Origin: CAIKLP01 sp965279595
GTDB taxonomy: Bacteria > Bacteroidota > Bacteroidia > Sphingobacteriales > Sphingobacteriaceae
Assembly (NCBI GenBank): GCA_965279595.1
Contig: OZ257246.1
Coordinates: 1,736,001 to 1,800,000 of the forward strand
Length of the DNA stretch: 64,000 nt
Direction of reading: 5' to 3'
Shown here: positions 48,875 through 55,922 of the stretch, piece after piece
How positions within the stretch are numbered: position 1 is the stretch's first letter
How the letters are laid out: each line of letters starts with the position of its first letter
Notes under the pieces: model-generated
Database searches by the model: none
What the model saw: the letters and a program-made list of their open reading frames with translations, nothing else
Told to the model about the DNA's origin: nothing
Position numbers and translations under genes: made by a program

Positions 48875-49114
48875 AGTAAAATTAGTGTTTCAATTTTTAA
48901 TTTACCTGTAGTAGTAAATACTAATGTAAACTTATTAGACAATAATAATACCAAGTTTCCCTTATTGGATTGGTAAAAAAATCTAAAAATAGGGCAAAAT
49001 GAAGGTTAGTATATCCTTTAAATCAAAAGAATATATGTTTTTTGCAAGAATAAAGCCTTTGGTGTTTAGACATTAAATTTACTTGAATCTCATTTGAATA
49101 TGTTTTTTCTAACG

Positions 49115-49130
49115 TAACATTTAGGTTACA
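49115..49130 (+). promoter_or_regulatory. palindromic site upstream of gap1, shared with the fabH-like gene
   Basis: TAACATTTAGGTTACA contains the inverted repeat GTAAC-N6-GTTAC (49114-49129), about 70-85 bp before the gap1 ATG. An almost identical 16-mer occurs upstream of the fabH-like gene in the same relative orientation (55205-55220). The rest of the 324-bp gap (48875-49198) shows no other clear element. Confidence 0.45.
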
Positions 49131-49198
49131 AGATTGTGACAAAAGGACGGAATTGCTTTTTAACTGTTCTAAAATCAATACAATTTGTAGCTTTGAAT

Positions 49199-50203
49199 AT
49201 GGATAAAATAAAAGTTGCCATTAATGGTTTTGGAAGAATTGGACGTATTTCTTTAAGATTAATGCTTCAAAAGCCAGAAATTGAAATTGTAGCCATTAAT
49301 GATTTAGCCGACAATAAAACTTTAGCGCATTTATTAAAATATGATTCTATTCATAGAGGTTTCGAAGGAACAGTGGAGAGCACGAAAGAAGGATTATTAG
49401 TAAATGGTCAATTGATTAAAACTTATACGCAGAAAGATCCGAGTCAATTACCATGGAAAGATTTACAGATTGATATAGTAATTGAATCAACAGGAAAATT
49501 TACCAATAAAGAAAATGCAAGTAAGCACATAACTGCAGGTGCAAAAAAAGTAATTATTTCCGCACCTCCATCTGATAAAGAAATTCCAACAATTGTTTTG
49601 GGTGTGAATGATGACGTGCTTAATAAAAACTTAACTATAATTTCCAATGCTTCTTGTACCACAAACAATGTGGCACCTATGGTAAAAATATTAGATGCTT
49701 TAGGAGAAATTGAAGATGGTTATATCACTACTGTTCACTCTTATACTAGTGATCAAAATTTACATGATGCACCTCACCGCGATTTAAGGAGAGCAAGGGC
49801 TGCAGCTGTATCAATGATTCCCACCACAACAGGAGCTGCAAAAGCTATCACTGCAATCTTCCCTCATTTGGAAGGAAAATTAGGAGGAGCAGGAATTCGT
49901 GTTCCAGTTCCCAATGGATCTTTAACCGACTTTACTTGTATCTTAAAAAAGAGTGTAACTGTTGAAGAAATTAATGCTGCTTTTTTGCATGCTTCTAAAA
50001 ATGATTTAAAAGGAATTTTACAATACACCGAAGATCCAATTGTCTCTGTTGATATTTTAGAAAATCCACATTCTTGTATATTTGATGCACAACTTACTTC
50101 TATTGTTGGTCGACTAGTAAAAGTGGTTGGATGGTATGATAACGAGTGGGGATATTCGAGTAGGTTGGCAGAGTTGGTGAAATACATGCATACCATTCAA
50201 TAA
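49199..50203 (+). CDS. gap: type I glyceraldehyde-3-phosphate dehydrogenase, paralog 1
   Basis: I chose the ATG at 49199 (MDKIKVAINGFGRIGR) because the 21-residue upstream extension precedes the conserved GAPDH N-terminus; 334 residues. The Rossmann GxGxxG region, the INDL segment, catalytic Cys153 in SNASCTTNNVAP, DAPHRDLRRARAA and the closing WYDNEWGYSSRLAEL are all present. It interconverts glyceraldehyde-3-phosphate and 1,3-bisphosphoglycerate with NAD(P), in the cytoplasm. SCTTNN replaces the more common SCTTNC, a natural variant. The HRDLRRARAA region differs from paralog 2, so the two are distinct subtypes. pgk follows 129 bp downstream on the same strand. Confidence 0.95.
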   Translation: MDKIKVAINGFGRIGRISLRLMLQKPEIEIVAINDLADNKTLAHLLKYDSIHRGFEGTVESTKEGLLVNGQLIKTYTQKDPSQLPWKDLQIDIVIESTGKFTNKENASKHITAGAKKVIISAPPSDKEIPTIVLGVNDDVLNKNLTIISNASCTTNNVAPMVKILDALGEIEDGYITTVHSYTSDQNLHDAPHRDLRRARAAAVSMIPTTTGAAKAITAIFPHLEGKLGGAGIRVPVPNGSLTDFTCILKKSVTVEEINAAFLHASKNDLKGILQYTEDPIVSVDILENPHSCIFDAQLTSIVGRLVKVVGWYDNEWGYSSRLAELVKYMHTIQ

Positions 50204-50206
50204 AGA

Positions 50207-50327
50207 AATTATGAATTTTAAATTTTGAATTTTAAATTTATCTCCGATGTAAACGTTTCCAACTTCCAATATCCAATATTCCATATTCCAAATTCCAACA
50301 TTCTAATTTCCAATATCCAACTTCCAA
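50207..50327 (+). repeat. composite AT-rich repeat behind gap1 (left arm of an inverted pair)
   Basis: A 44-bp arm (50207-50250) made of AATTATGAATTTTAAATTTT-type units ends in TCTCCGATG. It is followed by short TTCCAA-type units (TTCCAACTTCCAATATCC..., 50256-50327). The arm matches, inverted, 52873-52916 at about 42 of 44 positions. The pgk start at 50225 would have to read through this element, which is why a later start is chosen. Confidence 0.8.
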
Positions 50328-50332
50328 ATAAA

Positions 50333-51520
50333 ATGAACATAAACAACTACAATTTCACTAACAAAAAAGCATTAATACGTGTAGACTTTAACGTGCCATT
50401 GAATGCTGCATTAGAAATTACAGATGATACTCGTATGACTGCGGCAATTCCTACCATTCAAAAAATATTGAGTGGTGGAGGTTCGGTAATTTTAATGTCG
50501 CATCTCGGCAGACCGAAAGAAGGTCCAGTAGATAAATATTCATTGAAACATTTAGTGAAACATCTTTCTGATTTAACTGCTGTGCAAGTACAATTTGCAA
50601 ATGATTGTATAGGTGAAGAAGCAATTAATAAATCTGCAAATTTAAAATCGGGGGAGATTCTTCTATTAGAAAATTTACGTTTTTATAAAGAAGAAGAAAA
50701 AGGAGATATTGCTTTTGCTGAAAAACTTTCGAAGTTAGGGGATGTATATGTGAATGATGCATTTGGTACAGCCCATAGAGCGCATGCTTCTACAAGTATC
50801 ATTGCTCAATTTTTTCCTCAAGCAAAATTATTCGGCTATGTTATGGCGAATGAATTAACCAATGCAGAAAAAGTTTTAAATAATGCTGAGCGTCCTTTTA
50901 CTGCTATCATGGGTGGCGCTAAAGTTTCAGATAAAATTTTATTGATTGAGAAATTAATTGATCGTGTTGATCATTTAATTATTGGCGGAGGAATGGCTTA
51001 TACCTTTGCAAAAGCAATGGGTGGAAAAATTGGAAATTCTTTGGTTGAAGAAGATAAATTAGAATTGGCTTTACAGCTCATTCAAAAAGCCAAAGATAAA
51101 GGTGTTGATTTAGCATTGCCAGTTGACTCTATTATTGCTGATGCGTTTAGTAATGATGCTAACACAAACTCTGCAATGAACAATGCTATTCCTGATGGTT
51201 GGATGGGACTAGATATCGGACAACAAAGTACTCAAACATTCGAAAAAATAATTTCCAACTCTAAAACCATTTTATGGAATGGTCCGATGGGTGTTTTTGA
51301 AATGCAAAAATTTGAGAATGGTACCAAAGCAGTGGCACTAGCTGTGGTTGCAGCTACTAAGCAAGGAGCCTTTTCATTAATTGGTGGGGGGGATTCAGCA
51401 GCAGCCGTTGCTAAATTTAATTTAACTGATGATGTTTCCTATGTATCAACCGGTGGTGGTGCATTGTTAGAATATATGGAAGGTAAAGTATTACCAGGTG
51501 TTGCAGCTATTCAAGTATAA
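50333..51520 (+). CDS. pgk: phosphoglycerate kinase
   Basis: I chose the ATG at 50333 (MNINNYNFTNKKALIRVDFNVPLN), because the upstream in-frame extension is translated repeat DNA; 395 residues, the normal length. Substrate loop RVDFNVPLN, SHLGRPKE, LLLENLRFYKEEEKGD, VMGGAKVSDK-type segment (IMGGAKVSDKI) and the C-terminal nucleotide-binding GGGDSAAAVAKF are all visible. It transfers phosphate from 1,3-bisphosphoglycerate to ADP in glycolysis. It follows gap1 on the same strand. Its terminator lies directly after it and is shared with the convergent MBL gene. Confidence 0.97.
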   Translation: MNINNYNFTNKKALIRVDFNVPLNAALEITDDTRMTAAIPTIQKILSGGGSVILMSHLGRPKEGPVDKYSLKHLVKHLSDLTAVQVQFANDCIGEEAINKSANLKSGEILLLENLRFYKEEEKGDIAFAEKLSKLGDVYVNDAFGTAHRAHASTSIIAQFFPQAKLFGYVMANELTNAEKVLNNAERPFTAIMGGAKVSDKILLIEKLIDRVDHLIIGGGMAYTFAKAMGGKIGNSLVEEDKLELALQLIQKAKDKGVDLALPVDSIIADAFSNDANTNSAMNNAIPDGWMGLDIGQQSTQTFEKIISNSKTILWNGPMGVFEMQKFENGTKAVALAVVAATKQGAFSLIGGGDSAAAVAKFNLTDDVSYVSTGGGALLEYMEGKVLPGVAAIQV

Positions 51521-51539
51521 TTATTCAAGAAAATAAATT

Positions 51540-51573
51540 AAAAAAAGGGCATTCATTTGAATGCCCTTTTTTT
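51540..51573. terminator. bidirectional terminator between pgk and the MBL gene
   Basis: A perfect 16-bp stem, AAAAAAAGGGCATTCA with TGAATGCCCTTTTTTT, with T-runs on both strands, serves both convergent genes. Confidence 0.95.
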
Positions 51574-52672
51574 ATTTCCACCATTCTTCTGTTTTATTTT
51601 CTTCTTGAATGGTTAATGGCTCACCAATTTTTGGAGTCCATAGTTTTACATTTTTTAATTGAGCTTCTGTGCTCACTCTTCTTATTGATTCATCCCAAGA
51701 ATGAAAAGCTAAACTGAATTTTGCCCAATGTACAGGCAATAAATTTTTAGCATTCAAATCAATACTTGCTTGCACTGTTTCTTCTGGCATCATGTGAATG
51801 AAATGCCATAATTCATTGTATTGTCCGCATTCTAATATAGCCAAATCGAATGGTCCATATTGTTCACCAATTTTTTTGAAATGAGTATCATATCCTGAAT
51901 CTCCACCAATAAATATTTTCTTCGTTTTTGATTGTAGAACAAATGATGACCAAAGTGTTTGATTGCGTTTAAATCCTCTTCCTGAAAAATGTCTTGCAGG
52001 CGTACTTGTTAAAGTCATGCCATCAAATAATTGTTTGCTTTCATGCCAATCCATTTCTGAAATTTTAGAAGTATCAACTCCCCATCTTTCTAAATGTTCT
52101 CCCACACCTAAAGGCATAATGAATTGTTTGGCTTTCGGATTCAATTCTGCTATGATATTATAATCTAAATGATCATAATGGTCATGACTGAATAAAACAA
52201 TATCAACTTCAGGAATATCTTTGATACTATATTGATAAGTAGTTGCATAGCGTTTTGTTCCCACAAAAGTAAATGGAGAAGCATACTCACTTAAAACTGG
52301 ATCAACTAATATTTTTTTTCCATCAATAAAAAGTAAATAACTGGAATGCCCAAACCATACTATTGTTGGTTCTGTTGGATTAAATTTATTTAAATCTGTA
52401 ATGACAACATCTAAAGGTAATTTAGGTGTGCTTTCTTTAGATCTATTCATCATACCAACTATGATATCCCAATAGGTTTTACCTTCGGGTAACATTTTCG
52501 TCGGACTTAAATTTTGAAATTCACCATCACGAAAATTGGGTGATGCTTGAATTTTAACCAAACGCTCACCTTTAGGTAATCTACCAAATGCAGGTAATTG
52601 TAAAACCAATAAAGTAGCTAATCCAATAATTGCAATGATGGATAATAGAATGATGATGATTTTGAGAAACAT
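51572..52672 (-). CDS. MBL-fold metallo-hydrolase (UlaG/NAPE-PLD-like), membrane-anchored
   Basis: 366 residues. An N-terminal hydrophobic segment (FLKIIIILLSIIAIIGLATLLV, about residues 2-25) acts as a signal anchor. The catalytic domain opens IVWFGHSSYLL and ILVDPVL, then the metal-binding HxHxDH as SHDHYDHLD (His163, His165, Asp167, His168). It continues with SATPARHF-like TSTPARHFSGRG, FIGGDSGYD and LPVHWAKF. The pattern fits the NAPE-PLD/UlaG subgroup of metallo-beta-lactamase-fold hydrolases, which act on phosphodiester or lactone substrates. The substrate here is unknown. It is convergent with pgk. Confidence 0.88.
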   Translation of the reverse strand: MFLKIIIILLSIIAIIGLATLLVLQLPAFGRLPKGERLVKIQASPNFRDGEFQNLSPTKMLPEGKTYWDIIVGMMNRSKESTPKLPLDVVITDLNKFNPTEPTIVWFGHSSYLLFIDGKKILVDPVLSEYASPFTFVGTKRYATTYQYSIKDIPEVDIVLFSHDHYDHLDYNIIAELNPKAKQFIMPLGVGEHLERWGVDTSKISEMDWHESKQLFDGMTLTSTPARHFSGRGFKRNQTLWSSFVLQSKTKKIFIGGDSGYDTHFKKIGEQYGPFDLAILECGQYNELWHFIHMMPEETVQASIDLNAKNLLPVHWAKFSLAFHSWDESIRRVSTEAQLKNVKLWTPKIGEPLTIQEENKTEEWWK

Positions 52673-52673
52673 A

Positions 52674-52714
52674 TTTTGAATTATGAATTTTAAATTATGA
52701 ATTTTGAATTACAT
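52674..52714 (+). repeat. short AT-rich ATGAATTTTAAATT repeat
   Basis: AATTATGAATTTTAAATTAT followed by GAATTTTGAATTACATTCCA, immediately 5' of the MBL gene start. It has the same unit and orientation as the arm behind gap1. Confidence 0.6.
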
Positions 52715-52789
52715 TCCAATATTACAGTTTTTTCGAATAATTGTTTATCGACAATGTTTAATTTGGGATGAGTGCTTGGTTTGGGGAGG

Positions 52790-52916
52790 TGGAATGTGGA
52801 AATTGGAAGTTGAAATCTCTAGCATCGGAGACGCATTTAAAATTCAAAATTTTTCAATGTTGGAATTTGTAGAATCGGAGACACATTTAAAATTCAAAAT
52901 TTAAAATTCATAATTT
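52790..52916 (-). repeat. composite AT-rich repeat behind gap2 (right arm of the inverted pair)
   Basis: Two arms, 52822-52863 and 52873-52916, each read on the minus strand as AATTTTGAATTTTAAAT followed by TCTCCGAT; beyond lie TTCCAACTTCCAAT-type units. The outer arm is the inverted partner of 50207-50250 and starts 19 bp after the gap2 stop codon. Confidence 0.8.
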
Positions 52917-52934
52917 ATTTATTGAATTGTGTAA

Positions 52935-53933
52935 TTACTGAATTGTGTGCATATACTTCATCAACTCCACCAACTTACTCGAATACCCCCATTCATTATC
53001 ATACCATGCAACTAATTTTACGAAGGTTGAATTGAGGGCGATGCCAGCACCAGCATCAAAAATACAAGTACGTGAATCATGTAAAAAATCATTGGAAACT
53101 ACTGCGTCTTCGGTATAACCTATGATTCCTTTATATTCATTTTCCGAAGCTTTTTTCATCACTGCCTTTATTTCTTCATAAGTAGTTTCTTTTTTTAATT
53201 TACAGGTTAAATCTACAACCGATACATTAGGTACTGGTACTCTGAAACTCATACCTGTTAATTTTCCTTTTAACTCTGGAATAACTAATCCTACTGCTTT
53301 AGCAGCTCCTGTTGATGATGGAATTACATTTTGATAAGCACCTCTGCCGCCTCTCCAATCTTTTTGTGAAGGTCCATCAACAGTACGTTGTGTTGCTGTT
53401 ACAGCATGTATGGTAGTCATCAAACCTTCTTCAATACCAAATGCATCATTAATTACTTTTGCTAAGGGTGCTAAACAATTGGTAGTGCATGATGCATTAG
53501 AAACAATGTTCATGCTTGATTCATAAGTATGCTGATTTACTCCCATTACAAATGTGGGAGTATCATCTTTAGCAGGTGCAGAAATAATTACTTTTTTTGC
53601 TCCAGCTATGATATGTGCATTTGCTTTTTCTTGATCTAAAAATAATCCAGTACATTCTACTATATATTCTGCTTCAATTGCGCCCCAATTTAAATTCACT
53701 GGATCTTTTTCTGAAGTAATTCTTATTTTTTTTCCATTAACAATTAAATGTTTTCCTTCTACTGAAATTGTTCCATCAAATCTTCCATGCGTTGAATCAT
53801 ACTGCAACATATAAGCCATATACTCCGGATCCATCAGGTCATTAATCCCTACTATTTCTATGCTTGGGTCTGCAGCAGCTACACGAAAAACCAATCTTCC
53901 AATTCTACCGAAACCATTAATTCCTATTTTCAT
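52935..53933 (-). CDS. gap: type I glyceraldehyde-3-phosphate dehydrogenase, paralog 2
   Basis: I chose the ATG at 53931-53933 (MKIGINGFGRIGRLVFR), the conserved N-terminus, over 54002; 332 residues. Catalytic Cys149 sits in SNASCTTNCLAPLAKV. HAVTATQRTVDGPSQKDWRGGRGA is the E. coli GapA-like substrate region, and WYDNEWGYSSKLVEL closes the protein. It has the canonical glycolytic signature, while paralog 1 differs in this region, so the pair may split glycolytic and gluconeogenic or NAD and NADP roles (inference). It lies 111 bp downstream of the fabH-like gene with its own palindromic promoter between. Confidence 0.96.
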   Translation of the reverse strand: MKIGINGFGRIGRLVFRVAAADPSIEIVGINDLMDPEYMAYMLQYDSTHGRFDGTISVEGKHLIVNGKKIRITSEKDPVNLNWGAIEAEYIVECTGLFLDQEKANAHIIAGAKKVIISAPAKDDTPTFVMGVNQHTYESSMNIVSNASCTTNCLAPLAKVINDAFGIEEGLMTTIHAVTATQRTVDGPSQKDWRGGRGAYQNVIPSSTGAAKAVGLVIPELKGKLTGMSFRVPVPNVSVVDLTCKLKKETTYEEIKAVMKKASENEYKGIIGYTEDAVVSNDFLHDSRTCIFDAGAGIALNSTFVKLVAWYDNEWGYSSKLVELMKYMHTIQ

Positions 53934-53959
53934 TTGATCTAATTTTAATTTTGATAAGG

Positions 53960-53991
53960 CTAATATAACTAATAAGTGTAATAAATACACT
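53960..53991 (-). promoter_or_regulatory. gap2 promoter with palindromic operator
   Basis: On the minus strand the palindrome AGTGTA-N5-TACACT (53975-53991) is followed by TTATTAGTTATATTAG, whose TATATTAG (53960-53967) is one mismatch from TAnnTTTG. It lies 42-58 bp before the ATG. The whole 35-bp layout is repeated in front of the fabH-like gene. Confidence 0.65.
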
Positions 53992-54043
53992 AAGTAATTC
54001 AAAAAAAATCCTACACAGGGTAGGATAATTGATTTTTGATAAC

Positions 54044-55111
54044 TTAAACTCTGTAAGTAATGGCGTTGATATTCATTCCAGCACCAACAGATGCGAATAA
54101 AATTTCATCTCCTCTGTTGATTTGATGATTTTCTAATTTTCCTTTTGAAACCAAATCAAATAGGGTAGGCACAGTTGCAACAGAGCTATTGCCTAATAAA
54201 TGTATGCTCATTGGCATGATGTATTCTGGCAATTCATCCAAATCATATAGCTTATAAAAACGTTTGATAATGGCTTCATCCATTTTTTCATTAGCTTGAT
54301 GAATAAATACTTTTTTGATTTGTTGAATATTTAATCCGGATTTATCTAAGCAGGCTTTCATTGCTAAAGGCACATTGGTTAAAGCGAACTCGTAAATTTT
54401 ATGACCATGCATTTTGATATATTTATTATCTGGATGGAAATCTTTTTGATTGGAATTTCCATAGTATAAATAATAAGCCTCATCTAAAGTATAACTTTGA
54501 GTTGCTACACTTAAAATTCCTCTTTTAGTGGTTGATTCTTCCGCTTCAATAATAGATGCAGCCGCACCATCTGAATAAATCATAGCATCCCTATCATGCG
54601 GATCAACCACTCTTGATAATGTTTCTGCACCAATTACTAAAACTCTTTTAGCATCTCTACTTAAAATGGATTGTCGAGCCACTATTACTCCCTGAACCCA
54701 ACCCGGGCAACCACATAATAAATCATAGGCATTGCAATTCGGATTTTTTATTCCCAATGCATGCTTTACCCTAGTAGCTAAACTTGGTAATACATCCGTT
54801 TGAACTTTTCCAAATGCAACATCCCCAAAATTATGAGCATATATAATGGTATCTATGGTTTCAGGATCGCATTGAGCATCTTCTATGGCTCTCTGCGTTG
54901 CAATGATTGCCATGTCTGATGATTGCTGATCTGGGTGAGCGTACCTTCTTTCCGCAATCCCTGTAATGGCTTTGAATTTTTCTATAATAATATCATTCGA
55001 TCGTTTTATTTTCTCACCATTTGATTCGAAAAATTCAGTTTCTAAAAAGTCAGAATTTTTTACTACTTGTTCTGGAATATAACTTCCTATTCCTTTTATG
55101 ATAATGTTCAT
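54044..55111 (-). CDS. beta-ketoacyl-ACP synthase III (FabH-like)
   Basis: 355 residues. Thiolase-fold condensing enzyme with the N-terminal GIGSYIPEQVV and KAITGIAERRYA. The nucleophile region YDLLCGCPGW aligns Cys135 with the FabH active-site cysteine. The catalytic His lies in VFIHQANEKM and the Asn in GNSSVATVPTL, with the end GAGMNINA. FabH proteins condense an acyl-CoA with malonyl-ACP to start fatty-acid or related chains. The proline after the second cysteine and the extended N-terminal insertion differ from E. coli FabH, so the acyl specificity may differ. It is transcribed toward gap2. Confidence 0.9.
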   Translation of the reverse strand: MNIIIKGIGSYIPEQVVKNSDFLETEFFESNGEKIKRSNDIIIEKFKAITGIAERRYAHPDQQSSDMAIIATQRAIEDAQCDPETIDTIIYAHNFGDVAFGKVQTDVLPSLATRVKHALGIKNPNCNAYDLLCGCPGWVQGVIVARQSILSRDAKRVLVIGAETLSRVVDPHDRDAMIYSDGAAASIIEAEESTTKRGILSVATQSYTLDEAYYLYYGNSNQKDFHPDNKYIKMHGHKIYEFALTNVPLAMKACLDKSGLNIQQIKKVFIHQANEKMDEAIIKRFYKLYDLDELPEYIMPMSIHLLGNSSVATVPTLFDLVSKGKLENHQINRGDEILFASVGAGMNINAITYRV

Positions 55112-55149
55112 TTCAATATTTTTAATTCAATTGCAAGCAATTATTTAAT

Positions 55150-55222
55150 CAAATATAATTAATAAGTGTAATTATAACACTAAGTATATTTCAAATAAAA
55201 TATATGTAACTTAAATGTTAAA
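55150..55222 (-). promoter_or_regulatory. fabH-like gene promoter with two shared sites
   Basis: On the minus strand, AGTGTT-N5-TACACT (55165-55181) precedes TATATTTG (55150-55157), the same arrangement as at gap2. Upstream of it, TAACATTTAAGTTACA (55205-55220) matches the gap1 site at 15 of 16 positions. Other than the palindrome there is no good -33 TTG. The region also lies upstream of the divergent sigma-factor gene, 65-140 bp from its ATG. Confidence 0.6.
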
Positions 55223-55287
55223 CAATGAATTTACCTAAATTTATCAGGATATTTGTTTTTTTATCCAATCTAAGCACCTAACGAAGC

Positions 55288-55887
55288 ATGAAAAGTGATA
55301 AGCAGTTTATTGATGAAGATTTATTTCAATCGCTTAGAAATAATGATCGAAAAGCATTTGAAATTTTATTTCATAAATACTACGCTCAGTTATGTAGAAA
55401 GGTGAATAGCATTATTCAGGATGAAGAATCGGCAGAAGATGTGGTTCAACAACTTTTTATTAAAATTTGGGAATCGAGAGAGAATATTACCCAACCTGAT
55501 TCAGTAATAGCTTATTTAACTACTTCAGCTCGAAATCGCGCCCTTAATCATTTAAAAGCCGCCAATCGAAAATCTTCCAATGAAACGCCATTAACGCATG
55601 CTACCGACCCTGAGGATAACCGTACGGAGGAACAAATGGATGCCAAGGAATTGCAGAAAGCCATCAATGAAGCCATACAATTATTGCCTGAGAAACGCCG
55701 TGAAGTGTTTTTATTGAGCCGTCAAGAGGGAAAAAGTTATAAAGAAATTGCAGCTATTATGGATATCTCCATTAAAACTGTAGAGGCACAGATGGGCAAA
55801 GCTTTATCGACTTTAAGAGAGTTTGTTGCTAATTATCAAGGTTCTAGCCTAATTATTTGTTTATTCAGCATAATTTTTAACCTATAA
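55288..55887 (+). CDS. ECF RNA polymerase sigma factor (FecI-type, Bacteroidota)
   Basis: 199 residues. Sigma-2 region LFHKYYAQLCRKVNSIIQDEESAEDVVQQLFIKIWESRE (about 27-66), then a charged linker. Sigma-4 region INEAIQLLPEKRREVFLLSRQEGKSYKEIAAIMDISIKTVEAQM (about 130-174), followed by a hydrophobic C-terminus. This is the class that switches on TonB-dependent transport operons when the partner FecR signals. The TonB receptor gene starts 35 bp later, and its FecR is the fourth gene of the cluster. Confidence 0.94.
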   Translation: MKSDKQFIDEDLFQSLRNNDRKAFEILFHKYYAQLCRKVNSIIQDEESAEDVVQQLFIKIWESRENITQPDSVIAYLTTSARNRALNHLKAANRKSSNETPLTHATDPEDNRTEEQMDAKELQKAINEAIQLLPEKRREVFLLSRQEGKSYKEIAAIMDISIKTVEAQMGKALSTLREFVANYQGSSLIICLFSIIFNL

Positions 55888-55922
55888 TAAGGGGTATCCC
55901 TCCTTTGAATTGTCTGATAATT

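Noticed and set aside
49199..50203. Loss of function in gap1 because of SCTTNN instead of SCTTNC
   Set aside because: The catalytic Cys153 and the rest of the GAPDH signature are intact; the residue after TTN varies naturally among active GAPDHs.
49136..54002. N-terminal extensions of gap1, pgk and gap2 in the longest open frames
   Set aside because: The conserved protein starts at an internal ATG in each case; the extensions are leader or repeat DNA and lack family similarity.
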